From positions 26,347,068-26,411,067 of the forward strand of contig NC_090952.1 of assembly GCF_040807025.1 (NCBI RefSeq): a stretch of 64,000 nt of DNA, given 5' to 3'. The notes beneath the pieces were generated by a model. It saw only the letters and a program-made list of their open reading frames with translations, did no database searches and was not told where the DNA came from. This document shows positions 49,261-62,699 of the stretch, in pieces. The DNA comes from Struthio camelus. Lineage: Eukaryota > Chordata > Aves > Struthioniformes > Struthionidae. The position numbers and the translations under genes were made by a program. Each line of letters starts with the position of its first letter. Within the stretch, counting starts at the first letter, position 1.

Positions 49261-49879
49261 TCCGCGCAGATCTGACTTTGTTATACTTTAGAGATTTCTT
49301 TTTTTCCCCCCTCCCTCATTGTTCGTCTGCAGGAGGGGGAGAAAAACGGTCTAAAAGGGGGTCGTTTTGATTGTGTTTAATACAGCATGAAGCGCCGAGC
49401 GGTAAGCTGTGCCTCGGTGTCACGACCTCTATATTGAAAACTTCACCTTCAACACAAGTTCACTTTAGAGACAGGACGAGTTAGATGGCGCTTGGTGGGA
49501 ACAAGTGCAAATTTAAAAACAGAGTCAATCATAACGGGGGTGGGGGTTGGGAAAGGGCAGCTTAGCCGTTTCTGAAGGCAGGAGTTAAGGTTGCATTGTG
49601 TACACCGAGGCGCTGACACCCCGACTGAAACGCCGCTCCCCGCCAGCTCGCCACGCAGAGCTGAGAAAGAGGCTCCTGCATCTCCGGAGATGCTTTGTGA
49701 AAACCCAACCTGCGTGGGGGAAGGTTAGGAGGAAAAGAGGAATTTACAGAGTATTAGCAGAAATTAGCCAATACCGACACAAGCTCAATTAGTTCTTTCT
49801 TTTTTTTTTTTTTTTTTTGGTCTCTGTTGGCTGTTCTTGAACGTGAGTAAATGCTGTGCAGAGAGGGAGAGACATAGCA

Positions 49880-50130
49880 CACTGCCATCTCCGAGCCACA
49901 GCCAGGAGATGGACTGACAGATTGCAAATTAAAATAGTCCTAATGTAAGAATTAATGCAGCCCCCCAAATCTCTAAGAACACGAGCCCTTTAGTAACAAG
50001 CCCGGCACTGAAGGAGCATTGCTGCTGCCTGGGCTGGTTCTGCATTATGGAGAAAGGCTAGGCAGGGACAATAAAGCAAGTCACGGGCAGAGAAAATCAC
50101 AAGGTAAATAGCATTTGTATTCTAACTGCT
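49880..50130. promoter_or_regulatory. Candidate upstream regulatory block
   Basis: Repeat-free block with an octamer-like TTGCAAAT one base off consensus (about 49924), TAATG and GGGACAATAAAG (SOX-like ACAAT), about 3.5-3.7 kb upstream of the POU3F4 start. Inferred only. Confidence 0.25.
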
Positions 50131-51169
50131 GCGTTTTCCAAATCGTTTTCGTGCAACTCCTCGCTGCTCTGCTCGAATCTCCTATTATTTTTCTTTTCCA
50201 CATGTCCATTGTTAATGTTTGAAAAATGTACTTGCTGGGGAAGAAATGTCGTTCATTTGTGCACTACCACGTCATGCTCAGGTCACTGTTATTTTGCTAG
50301 CTTGGTTAATTTGTAGCAGGTATTGTATCGAACATTTGGTTAATTTGCAATTGCGAGCAAAAATATTCTGGGCAGTCTCTCCGCAGTGCACATTTTTGCC
50401 ATGGAGCCGCTCTTGCCGTTTGTTAAATCCACGCATTGAAACGTCGGGTTTTGTTGTGCTTAACCGAGAAATATGGATGGCGAGAGGGAGCCGGGCTCCG
50501 GGGCGGCTCGTACCGGGCGCGGCTGGGCACCCGCAGCCTCTGCGCGGCCGGTCCGAGGCTCAGGCGGTCATTTCACTGCATGCCAGTTTTTAAGGTCACG
50601 TTAGGAGTTAATAGATGTGCACGACAATGCAGATCACTTCCCTTTACGTAGGCACTTTCCTCACCAGGCGGTTCAAACATGCATGATTATAACAATGTGT
50701 TTTGTTTCATAACGGATTGAAATTCTGCGCTGTTTGCAAAGTGTGTTCACACATCATCTAAACCTCTGTAAGCAAACAGGATCGAGATGGGTAGCAAGGT
50801 AGATGTGCGAGCAATAAGAGCCCCGAAACACGGAGGGAAGAGAACCTAGCTCCGTTTCGAAATCAAAGGCCACTCTGTGTATATTTTAAAAATAATTAAA
50901 ATACGGTTCCTGAACGCGCAGATTTCTGTTCAAGCATATTCAAAGGGAAGTGGATCGGGTTTGGAAACGCGCTAAGTGGCACGCTATTTAACCTGTGTTC
51001 ACTAAGGAGACACTGCAGACAAATGGCTCTATTCCTAGGATGACAAATACCTGCATTGTTGTTTGTTAGCCTGCTGAATAATTTCAATGCGTGTGTGGTG
51101 GTGGTGGTGGTGTTGCTGCTGTTTTTAAACTATACATTTCCCCAACTTCACCATTCAGCGTGCAGATTA

Positions 51170-52255
51170 CTCAGGGATGTGCATTCACGGTCCTGCAAGA
51201 GCGATCTAACCGTCCCTTGCACTTGGAAGCGGTGCGCGCTTCGAGAGAGGCGCACGGCGCTGCGCAGTCTTTGCGCGCTGGCGGAGGAGAGGCCGAGGCT
51301 CCGGCGGCGGGGTCGCTCCCTGCACCAGCCAGGGCAGGTGGCTGCGCGGAGCGGCCAGGCCGGGCTGCGCTGCCGGGCGCGTTGCGGCGCGGCGAGCGGT
51401 TCAGCCCGCGCAGGTGGCCGCTGCCCGCGCCGCGCAGCGAGCCGCGCAACACCCGCCGCGCAACTCTGGCACCGGCCGCTGCCCAAGAAAGGCACCGCGC
51501 AGCGCTGCGCGCTCCGGAGCGCCGCCACCTCCCCAGCGCCCGCTTGGCTGCCGGCACCGGCAGCGGCCCGGGTGGGCCGGGGCTGCCCGGGGGGTGCCCC
51601 GGCCGCTCTGCCCTCTGCTCCCTGGGCGAGGGACGTCGCCGTCCTGCCAAGGGCAGCGGCGTTTAACCTGCCTCATCCTCACGGCAAGAGCGACCCCCCC
51701 CCCGCGCCCAGCCGTCCCGCGGGGAATAGCCCCCTCCGCGCAGGTGCTGCGCCTTTGCTCTCCCCCGCCGTTTCCCTCGCCACCCTGTGAGGTCCCCGGC
51801 ATCATCTTTTTGGTTTTGTTTTTTTTCCTCCCCCCCCCCCCCCCGGAGAAGCCTGGTTAAAGCCCCTGGAGGCTACGCTGCCCCCGCGGACGAGCGCTCT
51901 GCGCGGAGGGGCGCGTTGCCGCCTTCCCGTGCTGCGGGGCGCGGAGCAGCGCGGAGGAGCGGGCGGCGGGCCGCGAAGTCCGCCTGCAGGCGCGCAGAGA
52001 AAAACGCGAGCGAGAGATGAGCGCAAGGGAGCGGGCAGGCGGGGGTACACGCGGGAGGGCGGCCGCGAGTGGGGAGCCGCAGCCCCTGGGCTGCGCGGCT
52101 TGTACGCGCTCTCGCTGCCTGGAGGAAATAAATACCGATAAATCAAAGTGTTGGAGGCTGCGGCCACGGGGATGGAGAGCGCTGCAGGGAGAGCCGGAGT
52201 GCCGCCGGCCGGGGGGTGCCAGGGGCCTCGGCGGGGCCGGGCGCTCTGCGAACTT
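51170..52255. other. Large CpG island
   Basis: About 1.1 kb of strongly CpG-dense DNA with many CGCGCAG/GCGCGG motifs, a C16-17 run near 51829-51844, and open frames in every phase that are GC artefacts. It could be the promoter of an upstream or divergent transcript, or a Polycomb recruitment island of the POU3F4 domain. Confidence 0.6.
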
Positions 52256-52429
52256 TTAATGAAATTACCGGCGGTATCGATTCGGTTTTTTATATATTGT
52301 GCTTCCGACGTTGGAAAGTGTCCGTCCTGGGGGATGCAAGTGCGGGGCGGGGGGGGGAGGCCGAAGGGAGCGGTGCAACCTGAACTCGATGGGACATCGC
52401 GTTAGTCCGTCTTTCAGAAAATAAACGGC

Positions 52430-52640
52430 GGGCGTGAAAGTCCGAGAGAGAGAGCGAGAGCAGGAGACTGCGGGGGTTTTGCGGCAGCCCGCTCCAGCCT
52501 GGCGTTTATCGCCGGCGGAACTGCAGGTAGCAGCCTGCAGGCCCTGCGCGGGGCCGCGCTCGCTTGCGCGCCTCGCTGCGCGCCCGGGACCTGCGCTGCG
52601 CGGCGGCCGCCGGCTGCGCCGCTCTCACGCGTGGGCAACG
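52430..52640. other. CpG island
   Basis: Second short CpG-dense block directly after the large island. It ends abruptly at an AT-rich candidate enhancer. Confidence 0.5.
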
Positions 52641-52714
52641 CGTTTTGGACAGTGGCACCTTCCAGCGTTTCCTCTTCAGCAAAGTGTTTGGAAATTACTA
52701 GTAGCGGATAAGTA

Positions 52715-52990
52715 GATTGCGAGTAAACCTAGTGAATTAGGATGATTCTCTATCAGTTTAATTTATGTTTTATAGTTAGTTTAGCCTTCTGATTTGATTG
52801 CCTTAGTAATGTGAATTGCCTACAGCTGCTGATGATACAGCTTTAATTCTGTTTTAAAGGTCATGTAAACATGTGCCTGTAGCATAAGGAATGCAAATTC
52901 AATTCCCTTTTAATGCTTCCTCACATTCACTTCGCAGCCTTCACCTAGGAAATTAGCAGGATTTAATATAAAACTGTTTTAATGTTATGA
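52715..52990. promoter_or_regulatory. Candidate POU3F4 upstream enhancer with octamer
   Basis: AT-rich, repeat-free block between CpG islands, about 6.4 kb upstream of the start codon. It contains a perfect octamer ATGCAAAT (52891-52898), CAGCTG near 52823, an AAAGGTCATG receptor-like half-site near 52857, and several TTTAAT/ATTTAAT cores. Mouse Pou3f4 has neural enhancers within several kb upstream, so this is a sensible orthologous candidate, but homology is not shown here. Confidence 0.38.
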
Positions 52991-53179
52991 TTTCATTAAA
53001 ACCCTCTTTCGGTGTGTCCCGCTCTCCCTGTGCAACCCCCCCCCCCGCAGCCCCGACACGCGCAGCGGCACACGCTGGGGCTCAGATCAACGTTTCAGGC
53101 ACGTTTGGGCTGAGATCAACGCGTTTTTTTTTTTTTTTTTTTTCCCTCCAGCCTCCTTTCACCACCAATCAGCGGCCGC

Positions 53180-54235
53180 TTCGCTTCATTTTTAGGCTCT
53201 GTCGAGGCGCAGGTGAAGAGCGCGCCCAAGCGCCTGGCCGGGGCCGGGCCAAGGGGGCCGCCGGGGTTTGGGGACGGGCTCGCCTGCGCCTGGCGCCCAG
53301 GCGTTTGTTCAGCTTTAGGTTTTTTTTCAAAACGCGGCCAGCCCGCAGCTGGTGGCACGTTGCTGCATCCTACTCTACTGCCCCCCCCCCAAAAAGAAAA
53401 AATAAAAAGGTAAAAGCAGCCCCGCACGCCCAGTTTTCCGAAGGGTTGTACTGAAGTGGCTGGGCGGGTTAGTCAGGGCAGCCCGGGGAAGGGCGGTCTG
53501 AGTAGGGAAGAGCGGGTTTTTTGTTTTTTTTAAAAAAAAAAAAGGGGGGGGGCTGTGGAGACACTTCCAAAGGGCAACGATCTCTCACTGCCAGGCCCCA
53601 AAACCGGGTGAGGCGCTTTCGGGAGCCGCCGCCGAGCACCCGGCTGGCCCCGGGCTCAGCTCCCGCCGCCGCCGCCCTCGGGAGGCGGTTGGGACCGTTG
53701 GAGGCCGTTAGCTGGGGGCCGTTGGGCGGCGGTTAGGGCCGCGGGCCTCTCCTCTCCTTCGGGTCCCTGACTGGGCGGGAGGGAGGAGGGGGGGACTCCG
53801 CCGCTCCGGGACCACCACCACCCCCAAGTCCTCCCCGAGGAACCGGGGCGGGGAAGGGGCTTTGGCCCGGTCTCCTCGCCTCAGCTGCTCGGCGGGGCGC
53901 CGGCCGACATGACGCTTGGGCCGGAGCGCGGGGTGGGGGTGGGGAGGGGGGACTGCGGCCTCCGCGCCGCCGGGGGGCGGCAGGGCGCGGCGGGGGGAGG
54001 GAGGCAGCGGCGGCCGTTGGCCTCGTCGTGGTGGTGGCGGCGGCGGCGATGGTCCCCTTCTCCTCATAAACTCCCCCTGATAATGCCCTATGCACCGTGG
54101 GGGGCCCGCGGCCGAGGCCCCCGCTGGGTTCCAGCGGGAGTCGAGGCGTTAAGGAGGGGTCGGTGCCCGCCCGCCCGCCTCGCCCGAAGGAGCGGGTCTC
54201 CCCGATCCTTCCCCCCGCCTTGGCGCAGCATGGTT
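53180..54235. other. CpG island at the distal end of the cluster
   Basis: GC/CpG-rich DNA with GGC/GCC trinucleotide runs (53.66-53.69, 54.03-54.05 kb) and poly-G/C tracts. It is the last island before the upstream desert. A divergent non-coding promoter is possible. The low-complexity frames are not considered genes. Confidence 0.6.
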
Positions 54236-54589
54236 GGTGGCTCTGCTGATGTTGCACACCTCATTAAATAGCCCCGAACATAAGAAGGCTTAAATGACTT
54301 TATTGAATTAAAAAATAGCATAGCAAATCACCTATGGTACTTTTGCCAAATAATTAATGTAAACTGTATACATACAGTGAGCGATCCCTTTTAACAAATC
54401 TACCCATAAAACGCGCAGGGCTTTACTTAATGGCTGGAATAACTTAGAGCAGCAGAACTTGCTTGAAACGTTGAGCCACAGTCATGCGCTTCCTAATATG
54501 TTCCTGTATGTCTCGCTGAGTGTTTTTCTTCCTTATCTTTTTTATATCTGAAGTTCTATTCCCCTCCTCTACTCCGTGTATTTGATCAT

Positions 54590-54920
54590 TTTTTCAAGTC
54601 CCTTGGCTGAACCAATCTCTTTTCATGCAGAGGATAAAAAGAGAAAAACTTCAAAGTAGGTTCAGGTAATTAACAGCTGAGGGGAATATAATCTAAACCA
54701 TAGGCCCTGCTTTGCACCCAGGTCTGCTTTCAGAGCCAGCCGGCAAGGGAGTGCCTATTCCCTATAGCATCCAAATCTGCTTCCTCTGAACAGCTTTGCC
54801 AGGCCTCCAGTTATCACATCTGCATTTCAAACACCATGTCTCTGGCATTAATTATTAATTAGCCTACAGTCACCCCAGAGGATTTAAGTTCCAGCCTGCA
54901 CATACTTATTCATTGACCTC
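54590..54920. promoter_or_regulatory. Candidate conserved upstream enhancer
   Basis: Repeat-free block with TTCAGGTAATTAACAGCTGA (homeodomain site beside an E-box) near 54660 and a double TAATTA-type site ATTAATTATTAATTAG at 54848-54863, about 8.2-8.5 kb upstream of the POU3F4 start. Its motif density is the highest in the upstream flank. Conservation is not measured. Confidence 0.35.
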
Positions 54921-54929
54921 TATCTTAGT

Positions 54930-57900
54930 TTTTGTTGGAAAAAACCCACTAGAATGCTTAATAATTTCCTTTCTCTCAGACCCTCTGTTCTGGTTTCGTG
55001 GAGGGGAAACAGTATATTTTCAGAGATGGAAAATCACAGGGTTGTCTAGGAATTTGTTTAGAGCAAAACGCTATGTCAAGAGTTTGAACAAACCATTTCA
55101 AAAGATTTAGGAGGAATTTTGTGCGAGTATTTTTACCTTTGACGAATGAATTTATGGATTTCCCAGAACTGAGAGATGATGGATACAAATACAGTGCAGC
55201 TTAGCTCTATGTGGAATATCATTGACTGTGCACTTTCAAAATACAAACTGGATTTAATTACTGGATAGCGCACTTATATGACCAAACTAATGCAAACCTT
55301 TATTTGGAAGCTCCGGCGTTGCACTAGTAAAAAAGAAAAAAAAATCTGTTGCAAGGCACGTTAGTAGTTGGGCATAAAATACGCGCTCCGTTCTCAGGAA
55401 TATATAATCAAATAAGTCTATATTATCACTATATTGCATCGTTCCTAAGTTAGTTTGGAAGGTGCTCTTTAGCCATTAGAAAAACTGTGTGTCTTAATAC
55501 TGCTTTCTTGACCGTTGCGTGTCTTGATAGTAAGCTTCCAGAGTTAACAATTCAGAGTAATGAGATAGGATATAGATTATATGATTATCTACTTAGCAAT
55601 GCTAAGTGAAATTCAAAGTGGTTGTTACAGTGTGGATGAGTTGTGTACTGGGTATCATCTTTTGTTGATCTGTTTTAGTATTACAATGTCCTTAAACCCT
55701 GAATGAGTCCTATTTTAATACCTCATGCAATTATCTGTAGATAAACTTCCTTAAATATTGCCATGGTTTCTCATTTTTATATGTGGTACTACCGCAAATA
55801 ATTATTGAAACATAAAATATTCCTACAGTTTGTTTCCTACAGAAGTGTTTACTATGTAATTACAAGGTCAGACTGGTTAACTTACATGCCAGTCTAGAAT
55901 TGATTTTTTGAAAGCGTTTAATCTATGCCTAAGACTCTTTTGAATTTCTATTTAGTGAACAATATGGAAAAGAGCTCTGGTGCACGAACATACGTAGTTA
56001 AACTGCTGTGCTAGCTCAGTCAACAAAAATGCATTTCCCAAAATTACTGCTAAAACAGCCCTTTCTGTAAAATCATAAGCCCTGTGCATCTGCTTCACAA
56101 ATAATCACCTTAAAATGAAAGCAGGGACTCATTCTGTTGACTTCCATGACATATATCTCTCCTTGACTTCCCTGAGAATTCTGAGGATTTGTCTTGTTGT
56201 TGGCCTTTTATTAATTTCACATTTTATGAGCAGCTCTGGAAGGTGTTCAGCATTCAGTAATAAATGTTTTTGCCTCTGCTTCAATTATTTGGAATAATTC
56301 TTCTGTACAATTTAATACCGAAAGTACCTCTATTTAGGAGAATGGGCCATACTTAAAATTTAATTTAAGAAAAGATGCTTCTTTTTTATAAAATTACTGA
56401 ATAGATCTTGATGCTGAAGAAAGGAGTAGTTCTAGAATACTTTAATAACATATCCAGGGTCTTTTAATCACTCCTGCAATGATACTAATCCTAATAGTAC
56501 TTATAGCAATAGTAGTAATAATTAAAAAAAAAAAGTAGTCTGAAACTGGGGTTCTAATCTGCTCTTTATAAATGTCAGAATGTTTCTGAAATTAAAACTT
56601 AGTAGTTAATGTAGCTCCCCACATTATTAATATTAAAGAGGAATAAGGACTGCATTTCTTCCACAACAGAGTAGAGTGAGATACCGTTTTGGAAAACAAA
56701 TCACATGGCAGCTCAGTTTACAGGAATATTTCTAGCGTTTTAAAAAGATGTGTGAGGCTCCTGGGCATCAGGAAGATTTCAGAGATTTTGAATAAGGGCT
56801 TCTGGGTTGTGATCTTGCTGGTTTGAGCGCACCGATGCTGCACGCTGATGTGATGGACGGTCCAGGTCCGTGTCGTGACGGCGGGACGCGCGTGTAGCAG
56901 GTCTGCAGCGCGCAGGGCCGGGCCTGCCGCGGACCGGTGGGGTCCTTTCCGGCTGGGAGCCTGAGGTGTGGACCGTGTGGGTCAGTGCTTGGGGATGGCT
57001 CCGCTTATGAGAGTGGATGGACCATAGCTTACCGAAGGGTTGCTGTGCGTGCCTAATGTTACAGTAACTATATACGGCAAGACAAGGGAGTCTTACTGTA
57101 GTTGAGAGCTTTTTTGATCCTCTGTAACCTTAAATACGGCAAAATGTAGCAGTTAGTCTTCTTTCCATCAGGCACCTTTTCTCCTATTGCCGGTGATATT
57201 TTCTGTTGCTGTCTGTCTGTCTTCCCCGCTGGTTTCGCTCGTTGACACCAAGGCTGCAGATTGAACCGGGTTCAGGAGATACAGATTCCGTATCCCTAGA
57301 CCTGGAAAACTCCTGTAACCAGGAGCCTTTTCGTGGCTATTGTGCCAGGAGTGAGGAAAGCATGGGTACACGTGCACAGCGGGTTTCACACGTTGTGAAA
57401 TGTTTGTGCCATTATTGTTGTGAAGTCTATTTTATGGTTCATTTTATATATATTTGCGTTTATGGTTTTCCTTTAAAGCTTAAATGTTTTACTTCACTGG
57501 TGAGATCTAACCGTTGGCAAGTCTGGAAATGCTTTGATTCTTGTTCTTATTATATCCTTTACCTTTTTTTAACAAAATGCATGCAATAGTTTTGCACTGA
57601 CTAGCATCCACTGAGGACTGAGCTGTAATGGGGCTTTATATTTTGAATGTTATACATAAACATGTTTTGAATTCAGATTTGTAGGTTGCAGGTTACTTTT
57701 TGTTTAGAAAACTCACAAGAGTAACCCTGATTTTAAATTATTTGAGCAGTCATTATAGTAAAACACTGTTGATTTCTTTTGCAGTTGAAGTTGTCTCTTG
57801 ATAAAGCCCTAGCTGCTGTGTGGAAGGAATCTGGCCCGCCTGGGCACTTACTTGCAGGTGGAAAAGACAAAGAACTGAAGTGCAGTGGTGAAGCTGGAGG

Positions 57901-60040
57901 TCGCTGTAAATATTACTGTGTAAACAGAAATGGGTTCTTAGCAGATTAAGAAGAGTATATGGGGCCAAACCTTCAGCTGATGTAAATTGGTATAGTAGTA
58001 CCGACATTCAGGCAGCTAGAATGAGCTGCAGGAACTAGAGATTTTCTTAGTCTGAGCTAAAGATGGCATGAATGATATCAGTATTATTTTGCATAAGGTC
58101 TGAAATAATCTAAGCCCGTCTGAGAATACAGTTTGCCTGTATTCTTAGACAGTTTGTAATCTAGTATGGTAATGATGCAACCTGAACTGCATTGTATCTA
58201 ATACAATGCATGCATGAACGGGTTACCAGTGAGGAGTCGACAAACGTCTGTGACATAGGAGATGTCACAGATATTCAAACTGTGTGTGACAGCAGCAAGT
58301 GAATGTTGACTTTTGTGTGGTGACCAGTACCTGACGTACTTCCGTCCTTCAGTTTTTAGCGAATGGTGAAGAAAGACGTAGGTCTACTGAGAGAGTAATG
58401 TTCCACTTTGAACTCTGCGTTTCTCTGAATAAGGCCGTATCATGATTGCATTTTACAGGGGAACTCTTAAGCTTCGCTTTTAGCAATCTCAGTCAGAAAA
58501 AGCCAAATGTCTGTCCTTAGGCTCCTGGCTGACCGCGTTCTGGTGCTTCTTTACGTGGCACAAGAACAGGCGCCCTTTAACGTTTCTAAAGGAGCAATGA
58601 AGTGCTCGCGTGGTGTGCCTGGCAGCAGTCCAACGCGCAGCCCCCCGCCTGCTCTGAGAATAACCCGCCCGGGGGCTTGTGTGATGGGTACTGCCAGGGA
58701 GCGCGTCTCTACCAAGGCGTAGATCGTGCCTCTTGACCCTTCAGCTCCACCCTGAAACACCCGCTCGTCCTACCTGTTGAGAAGGGCTTTTGCAGCAGCC
58801 TTGTGGCGATCACGCGCAGCCTTTCCCCTGCCCGCAGAAGCTCTTTTTTGGCAGCGACCCTATGTAAAGTTCTAAAAGACTCCATAGAGCTTCCCTTCTT
58901 CCCCCAACACGGTTCTTTTGTTTGTTGTTTGGCTTTTTTTTTTTTTTTTCCACATACGTAAATCACCGGGGCTTCGTTTGCAGCCTGGGCTGCGTATTCG
59001 AGTTTGTAGTGGAATGAGTTAGCTGGGTCAGGTCAACGCTTAAGGTAAATTGTCACAGTTTGGGCGACTTTCCATCAGCTGGGAGTGCAGCCCACCGGTT
59101 GCCTGTAACATGCTTACTGCAGTAAACACTGAATTTCCAAAATATGAACAGTCTATTTAAAAATAGTTCGTACACATAAAGCAGTGCAGGTAACTACCTG
59201 GAAGACTGTGAATGATCTTTTGGAGTATTTGCCTATTATTATCATTACTATAACTTTTAAAACCTAAAACAATGTGTATGTGTGTGCCATGTAGCTACTA
59301 CCACCAAATCACATGTAACGCTCAATGGTAATTGTGTTCATAATTATGGAGTTAATTGAATTTCCGTAATAGTAAAAACTGGCATATAAAAAGTCTCTCA
59401 AGATTAATCTAAATGTTTTAGTTATGGAAGAATGCACTCATTTGGAATATTTAATATAAAGAAAGCAGTCTCGTATGCAGGTGAGTTTGAGCTTAATAAA
59501 AGAGTCTCCCAGAATGAATCTCCTCCATAAATGCTGTTCCAAAGAAAATGTGGCAGCATGCAAAAAAAACCCATGATTTCTCACACTGCTCCTATTTTTG
59601 CCCTGTGATGGAAAAGCAGTGTACACTGAGGTATTTGCAAATTGGAGAGATATTTTAAAGGAGCCTCGTGGTGCAGCTTCATCCTCTGCATCTGTCAATC
59701 TTACCAGATATTAGAAGTGCACTGGAAAGGGACTGTTCTGTGTGGCAAATTAACCCCGCTGCTAACAGTTTAATATCATAACAACGCTACGTTAGAAAGT
59801 GAAATTTTGCTGATAGTGTTTGACCTTAAAGGAATAGTATCTTTCATTTTTTTTTTTTGTCATCCGTTAGGTGTTTTAGTGCCACTGTAGGCTAACTTCA
59901 GGGCGGATTTACAACTCGTGGATTGCGCAGGGGAGTCACCAGCTGTAATGCAATGTAGAGTGCGGCCCTGTGTGTCTGGTGGCTTCATCCCATATATTTT
60001 CAACTGATTTATTTTTTAAGAGAAAAGAGTAAGGGTAAGG
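54930..60040. other. Upstream gene desert
   Basis: No gene or named repeat supported. Mostly AT-rich, with a small CpG-rich blip at 56.82-57.01 kb and a T-run at 58934-58950. Short open frames lack protein-like composition or splice support. Confidence 0.4.
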
Positions 60041-60135
60041 ATTCCCATTTTGCTAGATATTAAACCTCTATATCTAAGCACAGGCAGAGTCACCCTTCTG
60101 AAAATGAGAAAAGGATCAATCAAAATGTTTCCCTC

Positions 60136-60250
60136 TTTTCTCTTCTCTTCTCTTCTCTTCTCTTCTCTTCTCTTCTCTTCTCTTCTCTTCTCTTCTCTTC
60201 TCTTCTCTTCTCTTCTCTTCTCTTCTCTTCTCTTCTCTTCTCTTCTCTTC
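60136..60250 (+). repeat. (TCTTC)n microsatellite, about 22 copies
   Basis: At least 110 bp of uninterrupted TCTTC units (60141-60250). The polypyrimidine/polypurine composition can form a triplex, and the perfect array should be length-variable. The serine/leucine/phenylalanine repeat frame across it is an artefact. Confidence 0.97.
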
Positions 60251-60289
60251 AGCTACTTTGTGGACAAAGGGAAAACATGAAGGAGAATA

Positions 60290-62560
60290 TTGCTTTACCT
60301 GTAAACAACTCTGTTTTGGTGTAATTTAAAACTAGATTGCCTTTTTTTTTTTCTAGGCAGGAAAGTCTCTTTTAAAGTATAGTTTCTTCAAGAACAGTGG
60401 TAGTTCAACGTTTTTTGAGAATGAAATATATGCATTTTGAATAAAGACCCTCAAATGTCTGCCAGCATAGTTATGTCCTGGACCTGCATCAAATCCTGCT
60501 TTAATACCCCTTTTCCAAATGGTCATGTATTCAGTTCCATTATTTTCTTCTAATATGCACAGGAGACTCTTTCCTTGAATACCCTGTTTTTACCTACTGG
60601 AGAGATTGGCATGAGTTTGTAAAATATAAAATATTGATAATTAGAGCTCAGTGCCCTCATTTTGGCAGTATAGAGTTTCCGTTCACAGTTTTTTTTTTGT
60701 TTAAAAAGTTGCCTGTTCGTATTCAGTTGCTGTACTGAATTTTCAATGTTAACTAACGTTAGTTTATGTAATAAAAAAATGCAAAGTCTCCCCAAACTAA
60801 CCCAAAGTGCAGTGGCTTTATTTTTGTTACTTCCCACTTCCTCACAATACTCGCTGCCCTCCCCCAGCCGCTCCACTACAAAGCGTGTTGTACAGGGACT
60901 CCATTAATCCTACATTTCCTAGATGGTATCTGAGGCACAGTGGGTTTCCACAGAAATTAATTTGTCCTGACAACAGGCCTAAAGATTGGAGTCCAGGGAT
61001 CACTTGGCAAATTCCCTTTAAACTGAGCACAATAATAAACAGAAAGCTGATAACGACAGTTCGGAAAGACCACACAGAGGAAGGACCGAGCAGCCTTGCT
61101 CTGTGTATATCTGCAAAGACCTCCGATAACTAGCAGACAGAAGCTTCATGCTTGATAGGGAAACGAGCACGCTGATTTATGCACATTTTGATATTACAGC
61201 ACTGGGCAGAACTAACTTAACGTAGTAACGGACATTTTTTAATTCTTTTCCAGAATAATAATAGAAGTTCAGTACCAATCTGGCCAACATGTTTTATAAT
61301 ATTCTTATTTAATACCTGTATTAATAGCTCTGTGACCGTGTTTTACTGTCGTGCCGTATTTTAGTATAGCTCAGGTTTTCACAGTACTTCTTACCTGCGT
61401 AAACATTTTAAAAAGTTGAGTAGTGGAGAACAGCATTTCAGAGAATGAGTCTAAAAAGTTGGAGTCATCGGTTCTAAAATAGATATATTTTTTTATAACT
61501 TCTGGAATTGCCCTAGCTTTTGGTTGCAATCGTCTTCCATGTAGTAATTCCATATGAAGAAGAGTAAAAAGCATTTTAGAGGATATTATTGCCCGTTTGC
61601 CTGTTTTTATTTCTGCTTGCCTTTGGTACATATTTAAATGCTGTTGTTTTTGCAAAGTTAAGGTGTGGAGAATGGTACTTATAGTTCCTGCTGGAAATAG
61701 GTACTAGTACAGTGGGTGCATAAACAAACACTCATAGGATATTTAGAGCTTGTCAAGATAAGAGCATTTCGACCTTTGATTTTTGTCAGTATAGAAGTTA
61801 GAGTTTTAATGAGAATTGTAATTTGTAGTGTGTCAGCAAACCTCTGTCAGTTGCATTTCTGAAAAGTGCCATCATAATGCTAAGAACTAGTAAAGTGATG
61901 TAAAGAAAGATACATGCTGCTTAACTTTTCACCACGTAAATGTAGGGTATGTAACAATTTAAGTAATGAATAAAAAAGAGGACAGTTTAAAAAGATTTAC
62001 AGAAAATGGATTTTGGTTATTGAAAGGTACCTTGACAGTAAAGTCTAATTTTACTTTCAATGTCCAAAACGTATTATGAAATAACAGCCTCTTGGAACAG
62101 AGCGCGATACGTAACTATGTTAAAAGAAGGCAACCGGCGCGCTTGACAGGTAAGGCTGTGCACCTAAATAGCAAGAGTCATGTTTGATTACTTTTAATAC
62201 CTCGGATGTTTCTTTTAAGATGGCAATTTGGTAATACGGTTCTACATGTGATATCCAAACACAGCAGCAATCATTAAACACAAGGCGTTCTCCACGCACT
62301 TCTCCAAGCAAGGAAATATGCATACGCTGGAGATAAGCAGAAATATGAAAGTAGCAGGTCTGCGGTTCCTGGGGAAAACAGCTAGAAGGTAAGCGACCCC
62401 TTGTTGCAGCGCGCAGCGCTAGCTGGGAGCGCGGGGCAGGTTGGGGTGGTTTCTGCATCGCTACGTACGGCCGGGTGGCAGCCTGCCAGCAGCTGTGTAG
62501 TTAAGGGCTTGGAATGCCGGCTGCCCGTGGCATTTGCGCTACAGAGAGTCTATAAGAAAA
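60290..62560. other. Upstream gene desert
   Basis: No gene supported; AT-rich sequence with no recognisable element. Confidence 0.35.
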
Positions 62561-62587
62561 GTTCTGTCTTACATGCTTTTCCAGCAC

Positions 62588-62675
62588 AGCTAATGGGCCC
62601 AATCCTGTTTCGATTATCAGTAAGGACAAAACTACCGTGGACTTCAGTAGGGGCAGCATCAGACCTATTATTTAA
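62588..62675. mobile_element. Possible MITE-like remnant
   Basis: AATGGGCCCAATCCTG at one end and GGGGCAGCATCAGACC at the other, with a GTGGACTTCAGTAGGGGC core, resemble the ends and middle of the amniote GGGCCC-type palindromic elements also suspected at 39.9-40.1 kb. Short and diverged. Confidence 0.3.
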
Positions 62676-62699
62676 GAGCTTAACTAACTGAGAGGTGGG

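Noticed and set aside
60050-60280. Repetitive Ser-Leu-Phe frame
   Set aside because: It is a direct translation of the (TCTTC)n microsatellite.
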